DNA of 64,000 bases from Puntigrus tetrazona (taxonomy: Eukaryota > Chordata > Actinopteri > Cypriniformes > Cyprinidae): assembly GCF_018831695.1 (NCBI RefSeq), contig NC_056713.1, forward strand, positions 11,429,532-11,493,531, given 5' to 3'. This document shows, one piece after another, positions 31,001-46,306 of this stretch. The stretch's first letter is position 1; the number at the start of each line of letters is the position of its first letter. Position numbers and translations under genes: made by a program. Under the pieces are notes generated by a model, which was not told where the DNA came from, made no database searches, and was given only the letters and a program-made list of their open reading frames with translations.

Positions 31001-33659
31001 TTGAAGTGTCAGATCTACCAACAGATTTGTAACAAGAACATTTGTAGCAGACTCCGCTGTATGTCAGACTGAATTAAAATGACATCCTCTGAGCTTTTTC
31101 GTGGAAATGAATTCCCTCACTGCATTTCTCTAAATAGCCAGAGCTGCCATTCTCTGAAAAAAGTGAATGTGCACAAATTGAATTTCTGTAAATTAGATTA
31201 TTGCCTGACTCTATTATTTATGGATAACCTAAAGAGTACCATACAAAAGATATTAAAGTAGCAAGTATTACCTGAATAAGATCTCTTGCTATGATCTCAG
31301 TTTCAGTGGCAGGAATCAAGTCATCTAGAACCTCCCACCTTTCTCCCAGGCGGAACTCGATGATGTAACGGTCAATTGGTGAAGAGTGATTGGCCGGAGG
31401 AAGCCACGTCAACAATACAGCCTGCTGTGTCCGGTTGGCTGTGAGGCACCGTGGTGGAGTTAGAAGCACCAGTGGTTCAGGGTACTTATGGGATACCCTG
31501 GGAAAGATAATGGGAGGTTGCGAGCACATCTCATTTTGATAATCATTCATAGATCCAGTTTGTGCTGAAGTGCCACCCACCTCCTGTAGTCACAGTGACT
31601 ACCTCACTGAAGGGCCAGTGCCCAGCTTGTTCTGGGCCAGCACACTAAATTGATAGGCAGTCTTTGGCTCCAACCCCTGGACCACCAACCACGTCTGAGA
31701 GCCGGGCACAGGTATGGATAGCCAGTCATGTGGCCCTAAATCATTCTTCACCTTTCTATTGGATTATACCAAATACTTCTATTATAAAACGTCAACTGAT
31801 TACAATGAAAATTAAAAAAAAAAATTGATTGCATAACATATTTTTGGAAAAGCATTTCATTGATTCATTCATTGCATTTCCATATGCATATAATACATAG
31901 CTTTAACAGCTAGTCTTTTTTAAAAAAGATTATACCAAGTCACAAGTACATTTAGAAAAAAGTGAGGAAGGAACTATATTTAGTGGGGGTTCTGGCAGGA
32001 CTTACACCGGGCCGTACCAGACCGAGAACGTCTGTTCAAAGCCTCCGTCATATCCAGGTTCCCAGGAAACATTAGCGGAGCTTGTGGATGCTGACACGTG
32101 GACATTAGTTGGCGCGTGTGGACTAGTGCCTGAAATGGTTATTTTTAATTAGTAGTGTCTGCAAATGCTAGTACTACTGCTCATATTATATATAATGAAT
32201 TTGAATTTAGCACTAACCCTTAGCATTTAACTTTGGCACATAACTCTTCCTAAATGATACACTGGATAAAGGACACATCAGATGTGTGGAGCTGAGACAT
32301 TTCTAGCCAGACTATCCTAGTAATTTGAGGATGAGCTTTTTTGACCTGGGCCAACAAGTAAGCACCCTATAACACCTTAGCAAGGTTTGCACAGGCTAGA
32401 ACCTTTTTTTACGCATTTTTTTAACTCAGTTACAATTAAAAACACAAAAATCTTACATTACCATTACATTATTACAATTCTTACCATTCAAAAAAGTCTA
32501 AGGTTGGCATGTTTTAGTAAGTGTTTAAATAAGTATCTTATGGTCACCAAGGCTGCATTTATTTGATCAAAACAAAATGTTTGAAATATTATGAAATATT
32601 TTTCTGATTAATATTTTGTCAACAATTTTGTAACAATGTAAACTTAAACTATAACTTTTTATCAGTTGAATGTGTCATCACTGAACAAAATAATGAGTTT
32701 ATTTTAAAAAAATCTTAATGACCCCAAATGTTTTGAACATGTATATTAATGAGTAAATCAATCAATCACATGTCTACAAAAACCCATTAGCAAAAAAAGA
32801 CCTAGTCTTATATGCCATGGTGAATATAATGTGAAGGAACAAATTCACTAAACATTTACAAGTAGCAGGGTCATTGTTTGGGGAGACATCCGGGAACATT
32901 GTCTATTAGTGGCCGCAATACATTCTTAGTGATTAACCCAAAATTTTTAAGGACTAGGCCAGACTGTTTGTCCCAAAACAACTCCTTTCCAAGATGGGTT
33001 TAGCCTTCTCAGACACAGCTAGAAAGATTTATGAGAAACTGAAGAACAGGAGATTTATTTGTCTGACCTGAACCTCCTCTCACTTATGTTTTCTGACTAG
33101 ACAATAAACTAGCTCTGTGCACAGACTGACCCAGTCTGATAATAGCAGGAGAGCGCAGGACGATGAAAACGCTGAAGTGTAGGATGGATTCAGGAGTTCC
33201 ATCACATCTCTTATCGGCACATAGCAGCTGCGGAGGATCTGTTAATTGCTCTCTCATTAAGAATAATCTTTAGACTGTCATGACACCAGTCCATCACCAA
33301 ACAAATAACGTGTGTGTGTGGGGTTGTGTGCCCGCTGACACATCACTTGTCATCCGAGGGCGAACTCTCAGACGCGTGACAGCTGAGTTAGAGCTCCCAC
33401 GAGCTACACGGCCCCCCTACTGTAATGACTCACTTGTGCCGCTTGGCTGGGAATCGTAATGTTCTAGCCTACACTTCCTATCTGGCAAATGTTGAGAAAT
33501 CACATATCTGACGTATTTTGTGTCCTTATGAACCTTCAAAATTGTACATGGAGTGCTGACCAGGCCCAAAAAAATGTACAGTACAAAAATGTAAATAAAT
33601 TAATAAAAATAATGTAATTAAAAAGGTTACTTCACAGTGCCATGCTACAGCCTTCATAC

Positions 33660-33711
<52 letters not shown>

Positions 33712-36520
33712 GATAAGGTTAGATAAGTTTGATGAGGGTCATTTACCTATTACAAAAAGGCGTGTGCTGGCAGTGATGCTTGTTACTACGTTGGTGGCAA
33801 CACATTCCCACTCCCCATGATCCTCTTTGCTCAGAGACACAAATTGCAAGCTACCACTTGGTAAGATGTTATGTTTGCTTCTGCTGGGCTTCCCAACCTT
33901 GACCAAGGACACAATAATAAATGATTTATAAAGAGTTAGTTCACCCAAAAATTTTAATTGGCCCATTAATCAACCTCAAAGCATCCTTGGCGTATATGAC
34001 TTTCTTCTTTCAGATGAATCTGAATTATTAGTTATATTAAAAAATTATCCTGGCCCTTCCAAGCGTCAGAATAGGAGTAGGTGGGTGTTTTTGTTCAACA
34101 GCCCAAAAGTAGTCAAATAAAGCCATTTTAATAAAACATACCTCAAATAGCTCTGGGTGCTGGAGTAAACGTTAATCGATGCATTTTTGTAAGAAAATAT
34201 CCATATTTAAAATGTTACAAACATTTTTATCTCATTTCTGTTGACTGTCATGCACGCAAGCCGTTCCCAGCCGATGACGTGAGGATGCATGCCTCATGTG
34301 CGCTTTGAGATTTGCTAGTCTAACGAGTTTACAGGAGCAAAGGAAGCAAAGCTTCTTTACTTTAGAAAAGGAAAACCAGGCTTATATCACTTATTTCAAA
34401 ATCTTCCATTTTTCTTTACAAAGCATTATTTTGTTTTTCTGATTTGTGACTGGTGTTTTGTTTTGGAGTCTCTCCTCCACGCTTTTGTGTTTATCGCTAT
34501 CAACACCGTGTGTTTATAACATTTTAAATATGCATATTTTCTTACAAAATAACATTTGGTACAATTACAGGATCAATTTTAATATAACTCAGATTGGATT
34601 TGTCTGAAAGAAGAAAGTCGTATACACCTAGGATGCTTTGAGGGTAAGTATAACATGGACTAATTTTCATTTTTGGGTGAACTAACCCTTTCACTATCTA
34701 CAAAAAAGGGGAAAAATAATATGGTACCTTTCTCCATACAATGGTTGGAATCTCAGGGTCTCCAGAAGCAGCGCAGGGGATGACCAGCTCTCTCCCCGCC
34801 TCCTGACGGTACTCCCCCCCGGGCCTCACGTTGAAGTAAGGGGGGTCCTGGGGTCACATGATGATGTTAACACATCCCAAAAAATTCTAGGAAAATGTGA
34901 TTCTTTTAATTAAGGTGCGCTGACTCACCTTTAGCACCAGAGTGGCCGGAGGATTGTCCCATGGTACCTAGGACATTGTAAGGCACACAGGTGTAGGTGC
35001 CAAGGAGTCTTCAGTGACCTCTCTGCTACTCGAATGCTTCCGTCTGCCATCTGGCTCCACCCAGGATACTGAGAGAGAAACAGAGGAGCAAAATCAGAAC
35101 CGGAGTTTTGTTAAAGAGACAACAGACATTTCAGACGTAAGAAGCCTGTGCATTACAGACCTTCTCAATTCTGAGGGGTAGCCGTCTTTCTCCCATCTGA
35201 CTGACGTAACTGGGGGTTGGCATCCACTGGGCAGCGAATAACCCTGGCAACTTTCTTGGGACGTAGATGACAGGTGGCATGTTCACAACACGGGCAGGGT
35301 CTGAAGAGAGGATACGGTCCAAACGGGAATAAAGAACATGGGTAATAATTATTGGGTTATTCTAAAACAGATACTACAAATGACGTAATCGAGTCATTTG
35401 CACTATGCTTACAAAGTGCTTTATCAATTTCTTTGTTTATCCATCATAATACGCTTCACAGAAGTTCTAAAAATCTTAAAGCAGTTCTTAAAATCTAAAT
35501 AAAAACATCGCCCATATTTTCAATCCAAAACCGCAGTGTTCGGGAGCCTGGGTAAGTGATGTGTGGTAACAGAACATGTAAGTGTTATTTAAAGCCCTTC
35601 CTGTGAAGTTGTCTCACCTGCAGCAGCCCTGGGGTGTCGCTGACTGATGTAGCACAACCCCAGCGGCACAGAGGAACGGCTGCTAATGAGACAGTCAGCC
35701 ACTGCTCGGCATATGACACAATATAATGTGCTTTTCACAGCTAATCTCTTCTCTCTTCAAACTGCCAGGCTATATTTCCCTTCAGTTAATTCATTAAGGC
35801 CCCCTTGTCACCCCTGACCTCTTTTCTGCTGTGATGATATAGTGGGTCGTCGTGACATACTGTTCTGGGTGGTAAAATGAGAGAAACAAGCCATCTTTTG
35901 AATTCTGTACACCCCCTTGCCTGCTAAAAAATAACAATTTCTTCCTGTTGTAACAATCATTATTGTCTTTTAAATATTTTCATTAGCGGTCAGCTATGCT
36001 AATGGATTTTTTTAATGGCAGATACCCAACTATATCTACAGAATAGGGCCGGAAGGACTGTTCCATTGACTGCAAAGTAAATTACACTTTTACAGTTCGA
36101 ACGACATGTTGTTAAAGGGATTAATGATAAGATTTTTATTTTGAGGTGGAGTATCCCTTTAACAAAATTTTTTTCCTCAATAAATTCCTAATTTCTGCTT
36201 ATTAATAGTTAGTAAGGTAGTTGTTAAGTTTAGGTATTGGGTAGGGCTAGGAATGTAGAATAAGATAATGTAGAATAGGCTATTAACATGCTTAATAATT
36301 GCTAATAATTCTTAATAATGTTCTAGTAACATGCATGCTAATAAGTTTAATAAAAAACTAGTAATTAACAGTAGTGTTTTAAAACACACACACACGCACA
36401 TACATATGTATTAAAAACACTAAAACAGAAAATGTTTATTATGCAGTCATAATGATTAAAAAAATTGATTTTGGGACACTTTGTTTTAGTTTTAGATTCT
36501 GATCTACTTCAAATGTTTAC

Positions 36521-36610
<90 letters not shown>

Positions 36611-36834
36611 GGTGATATTGTAGGCTCAGAACACAGATTTGCATTCACTTCTATGTACATTGCATGTTACAGCGACTTCCAGTCAGAATTCAGAGCTAGA
36701 ACTACTTGTTTTTAATAATGAATTGAAAGTTGCTTCAGTGACAACTCTTGGCTGTGATTTATAACTGTCACGATTCCAATTTTTTCATGGTGACCGCCGT
36801 AAGTGAGGTTTCTCCAATCTGTCTTTTCTATCCA

Positions 36835-36871
<37 letters not shown>

Positions 36872-39800
36872 CAGAGTCAGCTCAGACTCTGGGGCTTATC
36901 CGCCACTTCCTGCAGCACCACAAGAGTCCTGGTGCAGATGGAAGCGAGCTCTCAAACCCTCCAGAGAGAGGCAGCAACTAGAACATCTCAGATGCCTGGC
37001 AGCCACCACGGCATCTCAAAGGGTGTAAATAGCTCTGTCCCTGTACGTGACAGACACCAATTACCCGCTCTGATGATAGTATACTTGACATAAAACACCT
37101 GAAAGGCACACAGGACACAGACTGAGATTTCAAACGCAGGCCTGGTGCTGCAGTCTCTTCAAGAGGTTGAAGGTGAAACTCACATTGCACGGTCAGGTAA
37201 GCTGAAGCAGAGGGGGAGATGCCCAGGCTGTTACTTGGGCTGCAGGTGTATTTCCCAGCATCCTCTGGCTTGACTCTGTAGATAATGAGGGTTCCGTCAA
37301 TAAAGATGCGAACGCGGAGCTTCAGATCACTGCAGGAAGAGAAGAGAGATGATCCGTTTTGAAAAATATTATTAAACCTGTTTGTACACCGAGAAGAACT
37401 GAGGCTGCTACAATGTCTCATTACTATGGCAGTCTGTTTCTGCCTCAGAGTGAATAATAAAAAAGTTAATTGTGAGAAAGTTTTAAAGGAGCGTTATACT
37501 TTTTGAAACATTGAAACAGTCACAAAAATTAAAGCTACATTTGTTAGATATAAATGAAGAGTGCAATATTTTGAGATAAATTTGATACAAAATTTGCAAT
37601 AAAGCCACAATTGTTATATAAAGTCACTGTTTTTGATATAAAAAGCAATATTACGAAAATATGACATACGATATAACGAAAATTATAAATATAAATATTG
37701 TAATTGTGAGACAATGATGAGAATCATGATGTTGGATAAAAAGGCATAAAATCTTACTTGTGAGAAATGTATGAGACACATTTGTAAGTTATAAAAATTG
37801 CAATTATGGAAACTACATAGTAGTCAGCATTTGAAGTGGATTAAAAAAGTTTATCAAAGTTGTCCTAAGACAAGAACACATTTTGGTTTTAGGACAACTC
37901 CGATGAAAGTTTTTTGATCCACTTCAAATGTTGACTACTGTTGACACATTAATATATATAAAGTCACAATTATGAGATATAAAGTCAAATATATGAAAAA
38001 TAAAGATAAAATAACTTATTTAAATGAAATATATTTCAGTTGAATTTTAGCTTCTTAACTTTGGTTTTAGTTGAAGTTAACATTATGTTATTCCATCTAT
38101 AAACAATACATAAATGAATTAATAAAGTAATTAAATTTTTTTTTTTTTTTTTATTAAAATCGTTTGAAATGAGATAATCTGACAAATATAGATAATAAGA
38201 CAAAAAAAACAATTCTTGGCAATAATTAAAATTTTCTGATTAATTTTACAAAAATCTGTGTCTACACAAAGTGGTAAGATGGCCAGCACTCTGAATATTC
38301 CCATGAACATCCGTCCGCCCTCACAGTTCAATAGTACCGAAACCGTTATTTGAAGCACTATTCTGGCCTGTTTCACAGGGAGGAACAGACTACAGCCCTG
38401 CGTATAGAGGGTCAATACGGCCACGCTTGGGGAGTCAGAACAGCTTCTGGCTCAGCTTCAGATGATCAGCATGTTTTTTAGGCATGTGATGACACAAGCA
38501 CAGTGTCACAAGATGTTCCCATCCCGGCATAAAAACCTGCTGTGTGCGCCTCCAGCGTCACTGCGCTAGCATTTGCCTTAATGCAGCTGTAGAGGCTTGA
38601 GATTCAGGGATTCTGGGTCTAAAAATATATGTGGCTCTAATCTAAAACCGACAGACAGACACACACACACAGCAGCTTCTGTGTTCAAGACTTGGCACAG
38701 TAGTGAACTCGATCATAACTTTACTTCTTGAAATATACGTTGTCCTCTTCCCAGTACCAGGTATAGGTCAGGTTGCCAGGATACGCCTCTGCTTGGCACG
38801 TAAATTGGGCATTCTGGGATATGTTAACAGTGATGTTCTCGGGTGGTGACACGATGTATGGAGGACCTGGTGGAGGCAAACAGAGACAAGGGTTATAGAC
38901 CCCAATAAGCTCAAATCAAAACAGGAAAAATTAGTGTTATTGTTTAGACAAATGTCAGCTGTAAGTAAAGTGGCAATTATGAGAACCTTTTGAGATAAGT
39001 CACAGTTCTGAGATATGAAGTCTCAATTGTACAGTCATAATTAGAGTAGACACAATTGCAAATTTGAAATTACTAGATATTTTTGCAATTATGAGAAATA
39101 AATTTACATTTGCAAGAAATTTGCATTTTTGAGATATAAAATTGCATGTACTTGTAAAAGACATCTGTAAGATAAATGATTGATGTTTATGAGATACAGA
39201 CACATTTGTGCATTCATGTTACAATTATGATATATACAGTATCAGTTATGCATTGATAAAAAACTAGTTTTTACTAAAGAATTTTGTCAGCTGTGGTTGC
39301 CAGAATAATTTTGTAAAATATACAGAAAAATCTAAGACCAACATATTTAGCTTTTCCACAAGCTAAAGCATACTAATGTACAGAAGATGCACATTCATGC
39401 AAACACAACACATCATCATGGTAACACGCATGATGCCTAAATAATGTAATAAACATTTAATAAACAACATAAGATGTACGATAAAACCCCTAATGTATTG
39501 TAAAATTACATAAAATGTCTGGTTAGATCCTTTACAGTCCTACCCTGTATATAGTACAGGAACTTACTGTTAACCTACTGTAACCTACTTTTTTGTACAT
39601 TTTTACTGTTAAAATTACACAGGGTAAAAATAATATTTTTAAGCTGATGCCATATAACTATCATTCAGCCCAAATTGTATCATCCGTGCAGGTTAATCCA
39701 CTGAAGAAAATTATTGGTTTTCATAATCTTTCATCAAAATCTAAGATCGTTTGGATACTTACGAATAGAAAATAGATGTTTATTAAGAACACATGACTGA

Positions 39801-41006
39801 GCATTTTAAGAAATGTAAAGCTAGTTCTTATAGTTTTCTTAAAAACCCTGCTTCCTCTTCCATTTATTCTCTGGTTCTAAGCCAAACAAGATAACAAGAC
39901 TAATCAAGAACAACCAATTACAATAAGACTAATTAAACAAAGCAATAAACCAGTGACGAGACCGAAAAACTAAAAGGAAGAGGAGGCAGAAACTAAAAGA
40001 ACAGAAGTTTTAGCATTTCAGATAAACATGTGAAACACAACCCAAACCTCTTTAGTATTCATATTATATTTATGAGCAACTTTAAAAAAAAAAAAACAGC
40101 TTGCCTAAATGACAACCTGTAAACTCAGTGCTAACAAGCTAGCATGCTAATATGCGGTTATACTTCAAAACAGTGTGGCAGTGAGCCATTCAACTGCTAA
40201 CTTTCGGTTTCTTAGCGTATTTACTGCAAGTGCAAACACATTTCATTTTTGTTTATACACACATGGGAAAAGAATTATTACTGTCTGTGGTAATCAACTG
40301 CATGCCACAGATGTGGTATTCCTTGCAATTATCCTAATTCTCCTCCATGTTTATGTGTGTATATAAACCTGTCTAATAAAGACGGCAAGGATACTACTGT
40401 CAAACCTTCCCACAGAGAATATTATCCTTCCCACATGAGGCTGTCACTGAAATTGCCAATAGACTTTTAATTAGACGTGTGGGTAGGCAGGAACACTGTC
40501 GTGACACTCGGACCGCTGTGAGATTTGTGGGTGCTCTGCTGAAAGATCCAGCACGAGTGCTGCTCTTCGCACAAACAAACCCATGACTAGCTGTGAAATA
40601 TCTTCTAATCTTAATGTGTGGACTGTGCTGAGAGCTTCCTGGATGTTTCCTTAATGTGCAGTAAATGACACTGCATCTAAGGGGATTATTGACAGTAGCG
40701 CAGCTTTGCTTATTAAAATGAAATCGCAAAAGGCATCACTTGAAAGCGTCTAAAAATATCCCTGGCGTTGCTCGCGCTCGTGTTATTGAAGCAGGTTTTA
40801 ACTAGAGTGCCTCTCCAGAGGCTTCATGAGAATATTGCTTTTGTAAAAACAATATTGCTAGTTTACTAAACAAAACAGCCCATGGCCAAGGCAATTTTGG
40901 CTCGGCACAGTTCATATGCATCTCCATCTGACTCGTTGGTACTCAGGCGAGAGCAGGCGATCCTCCACTCCAACCAAAGCTCTAAAGTCAAGGTAGGACA
41001 GATGAT

Positions 41007-41047
<41 letters not shown>

Positions 41048-42383
41048 TTGTGATCAGATACTCAATTTTGTGTTTATGTACTCGGAATGACTTAAAATGA
41101 TTTAATCAGTTCAATAAAGCAGACCCTTGTTGCAAAGTGGATTCAAAAAGTATAATGCGATTAAAATCGAATAAATAAAAACTAAAATAAATAAAAATAC
41201 ACTCACACACAAAATATAATATATATTAAAACATTTCCTAATTTTTTTCGTGATGATGCAAACTAATTTTGAAAAATTTATTTGAAATGAATAGGAAATG
41301 AAGAAGGAAATTAAATTAGTCTTATTATGATGATAAATTTCACACCAAAATATTGCAAAATAAGTCTGATGTCTAGGTCTGTTAAAAATGTAACGTCCGA
41401 GTGAAAAGAAAAAAGAAATTAATTTTAAAAAGGGTCTTCAATATGATAATCTTATGATAATTATCTTACAACCAGGATCTTTATAAAATCATGGCTATTC
41501 ATCACTATTATTTAATTGTTTTAAAGATTAAAAATTATGTAAATGATCAGAAAAAGATGTCAATGTTAAGCAAAGGATATTTTATCCGTAGATAACAATA
41601 GTTTGCATTGCCTTCAATACTGTAGCAAAATAAAAGCCAATTCTTTTGAAAATAGCATTGCTATTTTAATCATAATATTTTACAACAGCATAAACTGGTC
41701 TCTTTGCATGAAATGAAATTGCTTTCATACGTTAGGAGAAAATATTACATTGAAATTATATAGATATTTGAGACGTTGCTTCATTTTTCACCAGCAAATC
41801 ATCACTAATATATTGTTGCTATTTAATATATATCAACCAGCTCTTATCGGGTTATGTAGGAGTATGGACAAGAAGCTCAACGATGTTTCCTGGTGCTCAG
41901 TGATCACAAGCATCTTCTAAACTCTGTTTCTCAGAGTAGGCTGTGTGTTAGCGTGCTGCTCTGTATTCACAGCCATGCTCCACTGCCATAAATCTGACTG
42001 CAGTGAAAGCCACAAAGCCAGTGACAGGCAGCTTGCTCATGTTTGCTGTCATACTGTACACGGCCCATGGATAATAAACTGAACCGCTTCATCATTCTGT
42101 ACTAACGTGGAGGCCATATGGGAGAGACTGTGGTACCAGTACAAGGTGCTGACTCAAGAGCGAACAACCATTATTCTGTTTGCATGCGCATTAAACTCAC
42201 ACACTTATCAAACAGATCCCCTCATATCCATCATGAAGGAGACAAGACAGACAGATCTTTTTCCAGGTGACATTTGATCCATGGCTTAAATGGTCCAGTG
42301 TGTTGTTGAATTTTGCCATAATTTACTCACCCAATGTTCAAAATGTTGCACACAACAGAAGATATTTTGAAGAATGCTGTTAT

Positions 42384-42448
<65 letters not shown>

Positions 42449-45400
42449 TATTATGAAATAATGAGTCATGGCTGATGTGATATAGAAAGTCGTAATCATG
42501 AAGTCCATTATAAAAATATATATTAAAACAAAATTAAGTAGGAATCATAACAGGAGTCAAAATTGAGATGTAGTTTTAACTTTATCAAATTTCAACATTT
42601 ATATCAAAAGTATGAGATGTTTGTAATGTTTAAGTCGAACGTATAATCTACCAAGTTGCATTTATGTCATATATCATGATTACTATATGACTAAAGTTTT
42701 ATGTCCTGACTTCAACTTGTCAAAATGATTATTTTTATGTCATGGAACGCGTCAAAAATTGAGACAAAATGTCGGAATTATTGCAGTATGCTTTAACAAG
42801 TTGTCTTTTTATGTCCTAAAGAGTTTATCATCATTTCTTCTTTTTATGTTGTGGTAATGACATAACTATGTCACAACTAAAAGGCATCTTTTTAAATAGA
42901 CCTTGATCCACAGAATGAAAATCGAAAATATAGAATTACTGTGAATGCTGATAGCATAGCTCAGATCTTTTGATTTCTTACTTTGGCATTTTGCAAAAAA
43001 AACTGAGCACTGTGGGAGAAATAACCAGGTTTTTTTGTTCTCCTTGCATTCTCGTTACAGTCTAGGTGAAATATTAAAGAGATCCTTTCCTATTGGCCAC
43101 CAGCTAGACCATCCAGGCACAGATTAGCCAGACCAGCACAGAAACGAATGCAAGCTGATCTTTTGAGCAAGAGTGTAAATCATCAGTTACAAGAAAGATA
43201 TATAAGATCCTCATGTGAACTACAGGTTAATAAATAAACAAGGCACTCTGAAGGTGAGTGAGTGTGTACAAGACATGAGCTGTAACTGTAAACCTGCAGT
43301 ATATCACCTCCATCGCTCCGAGCAGGGCTGTAAACGGCTTCTACTGGAAGGCTCCATTAGGAGCTGAGTGACAGGAAGTGATCTATGCAGATGGAGCGGA
43401 CTGAGCGTATTGACTGCGGCAGATGTGCTTAGAGTGACGAGACGGAAAGACCAGACTTTGACAACACTGATGTGTCCATACACGGATTCACTGAAAGAGA
43501 CTAATTAACCAGGGAGCACCGAGGGCTTTGCATCTTTGCACCTAGTATCGACGGGACACGATGACCACAGTAGCGAAGAAAGGACAAACACTGACAGTGA
43601 AGGACGCTTGCTAGCTTCTCCTGACTGTTAGTACCGGATTTTTTTTTTGCTTTTTGTGTACAGATGCTCTTGTTTGTTGTGCGTGTATCTCTTTGCTGGA
43701 GAAGGAAAATCAATGGATGTGTGTTCCAATCCGTGGATGCTCACCTTGCACCAGAAGGCGAGTGGTGTGTAGCGCCTCTCCCTGGTCACTGTGGGCTCGG
43801 CAGCTGTAGGCCCCCCGGTCCTCCCGCGTGATGGCCTGCACCGTCAGACTGCCGTCACTCACCTGTACAAACAGTATATGTGTTAAACGTGGTTAAGCGA
43901 AATGGGCAACGTGGTTAAAAATCTGTGTGATAACTAACTGATTTAGAACGTCGCTAATCTGCATCGAGTTCTTTACACCCCATTTTCATCCCATGAGGAC
44001 ATAAGGAGAGATGTTTTTATATATCACGGTGGAGACTTAAACCTGAATACACAGACTCACGGGGTCTCATGTCACGGTGGGGACTTAAATTGAGGTGAAA
44101 TGCATTGCTGAAACATGTTACAAAGACTTAATGGTGGAGTTGTACCGTTAAACAGTTTTTCACCATTTTCGTGATCAGGATTTATTGGGCGGCTCTAAAT
44201 CGGAGTTCTGTGACGCAATGCAGCCACCGAGCACTGCGTCTCCCGCAAAACTGTAAGAGCTGGGATGAACTTGAAGCAGCACTGACTGCACAGATCGATC
44301 GCTGTGTGACATCGGTACAGTGAGAGCTATCGAGAGCAGATGCTCATTATGCTATGAATCGCTTCTCGTTGTACTTTGATGTCAAACACTGATCATCCGC
44401 GCAGTTTAACACACACATAATAACTAGAGCGCATTACTGTCATTAACATTGCGTACTACAGCCTACAGTTTGCTATCTATGTAGTTGCTATAATTTACAA
44501 AACAACTGAGCTTGGTTTACTTGTTTAAATCAAGCTGCTTGAGGAAGCCGCTGAGTGGGCGTGGTTTCTGCATAGCGAACGGACACGCCCACTGCGTATT
44601 TTTCAAGATTTTGATACCTAATTTTATTTACTTTGCATTTTTAGCATTTAAATTTGGCTGTGTGGTTAATAACACATTTTTCTGTGGTGCAACAAACTCA
44701 GAACACACTTTAAATATTGACTTCCCACAGACTTTTTTTTTTTAAAGCGCCATTTCTAAAATCCGCATCCCCGACTGAGCTTGAAAGTCCAGCTGCATCT
44801 TTCCAAACAGCACATGTATGACGTGAAATTCTGCACAGGTCCCTGACAGGACATTTTGGAAGAGGAGCGGGTCCAGTCTTATTCCTGCACGTCGAGAGCT
44901 TTAGCCAGAGGAGACTGGCCTTATTGTTCCTCCCACACAATATCCCAAGGTGTGTCAAGTCCCGCCGGACGGCTGACACAATCCTCCCCGGCCTGTTCCA
45001 TCACCATCCTGTCACTGACAGACACATCGCACTGATGACCCAGACGAGAGCAGGTAATAAACTCTCTCAAACACTGTGTGTGTGCGGGCGCTTTATTTAA
45101 ACACGCACCGCTGTGGAGGAGGGCAGGGTGAGAAACAAGCTCTCCGCTTCGAGACCAGACTTCTGTGCCTTTTGCTCTTTAGCGTGTGTATTCCTTCACC
45201 GCATTCCTCTATTTCTCTGACTTCTAGCCATGGAAGCAGGGAAAATAATGGAGGACCACCGGCCTTCACACCACTGTTCTCAAAGGTGAGGTCACGACAC
45301 ACTTCTTTTGAGTAAATGTCTGACTGGGACCGTGGCTGCTTAGCAGTGGGAACAGCTTTTAGGAGCCGGCGCTGAGTGCTTGCTCCCTACAGAAGAAATG

Positions 45401-46230
45401 ATTAAATATAGATTTGATACAATCTAATTGCAGCCGAATCAAGATTAATCACAGCGCATGGGGCAATTTAGCAAACGTGATGTGGAATTTCCTAGCCTTC
45501 TGCCAGCATTTATTCACTGACATAAAAATCGAATGGGATTGTTTCTGTCAGGGATTCAATGTACAGCGGCACCCATAAGAGTATCTTCTGCACACTTAAG
45601 GTGGACACACCAAATATTAAAGTGGATAAAAACTGTACGATTAACTTCATCTGATATTTGTTGCTAACCAAATGCATGTTTCATGAACATTATGACATGA
45701 AATCATGGTAGTAGATAATAGTAAAAAGAAGGTCATTATAAGGTCAGATCTGTCAGGTGTACTAAATATTTTGACCATCACTGCAAATGCAAAGGCATTC
45801 TATTTAACAAACCAACAACAACAAAAAAACCTTAATAAACCTTATCAAATTAAATATAAATGTAGCATTGTTATATATAAATATGACTTTTAATACTAAT
45901 TAACAATAATTAAAATTACAATTTAATTGAAACAATAATCTGAATTTATTGAATTTATAAAAATTCAAATCACAATTACATTAACATTTAATCATTAAAT
46001 TAATAAATATTTTTGTAAGGTTTTATTTCAAAGCTTTGCTACAATAATAAATGCAACTGGGCTCGATGTTTTATTATATGTTAAGACATGCAAATTAATA
46101 ATCATCTTAATATCATACCAATTCAATTTTTTTAAATTTGAATTAATGTAACAATTAAAACCCTCTAAAGCAAAATACTAATTATCATGAATTTAGTTAT
46201 ATTTATTCTAAGTTATATTCTATCTGTCTA

Positions 46231-46306
<76 letters not shown>

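Larger units (their letters stand above)
19484..39100 (-). repeat. Right arm of the giant inverted repeat
   Basis: This arm holds the mirror image of positions 1-19446. It is 19617 bases against 19446, about 171 bases longer. It joins single-copy DNA carrying the upstream igsf9b exons, so it is the arm in natural continuity with the rest of the gene. It contains exon copies that are better than the left arm at some exons and worse at others. Confidence 0.97.
39101..43744 (-). other. Single-copy part of the igsf9b Ig2-Ig3 intron
   Basis: AT-rich intron DNA with two TA tracts. No exon is seen. Short open frames here are not supported. Confidence 0.7.

Noticed and set aside
36803..37093. Open frame starting with Asp-Arg-Gln-Thr repeats
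   Set aside because: It is translated (GACA)n repeat antisense to an igsf9b intron.
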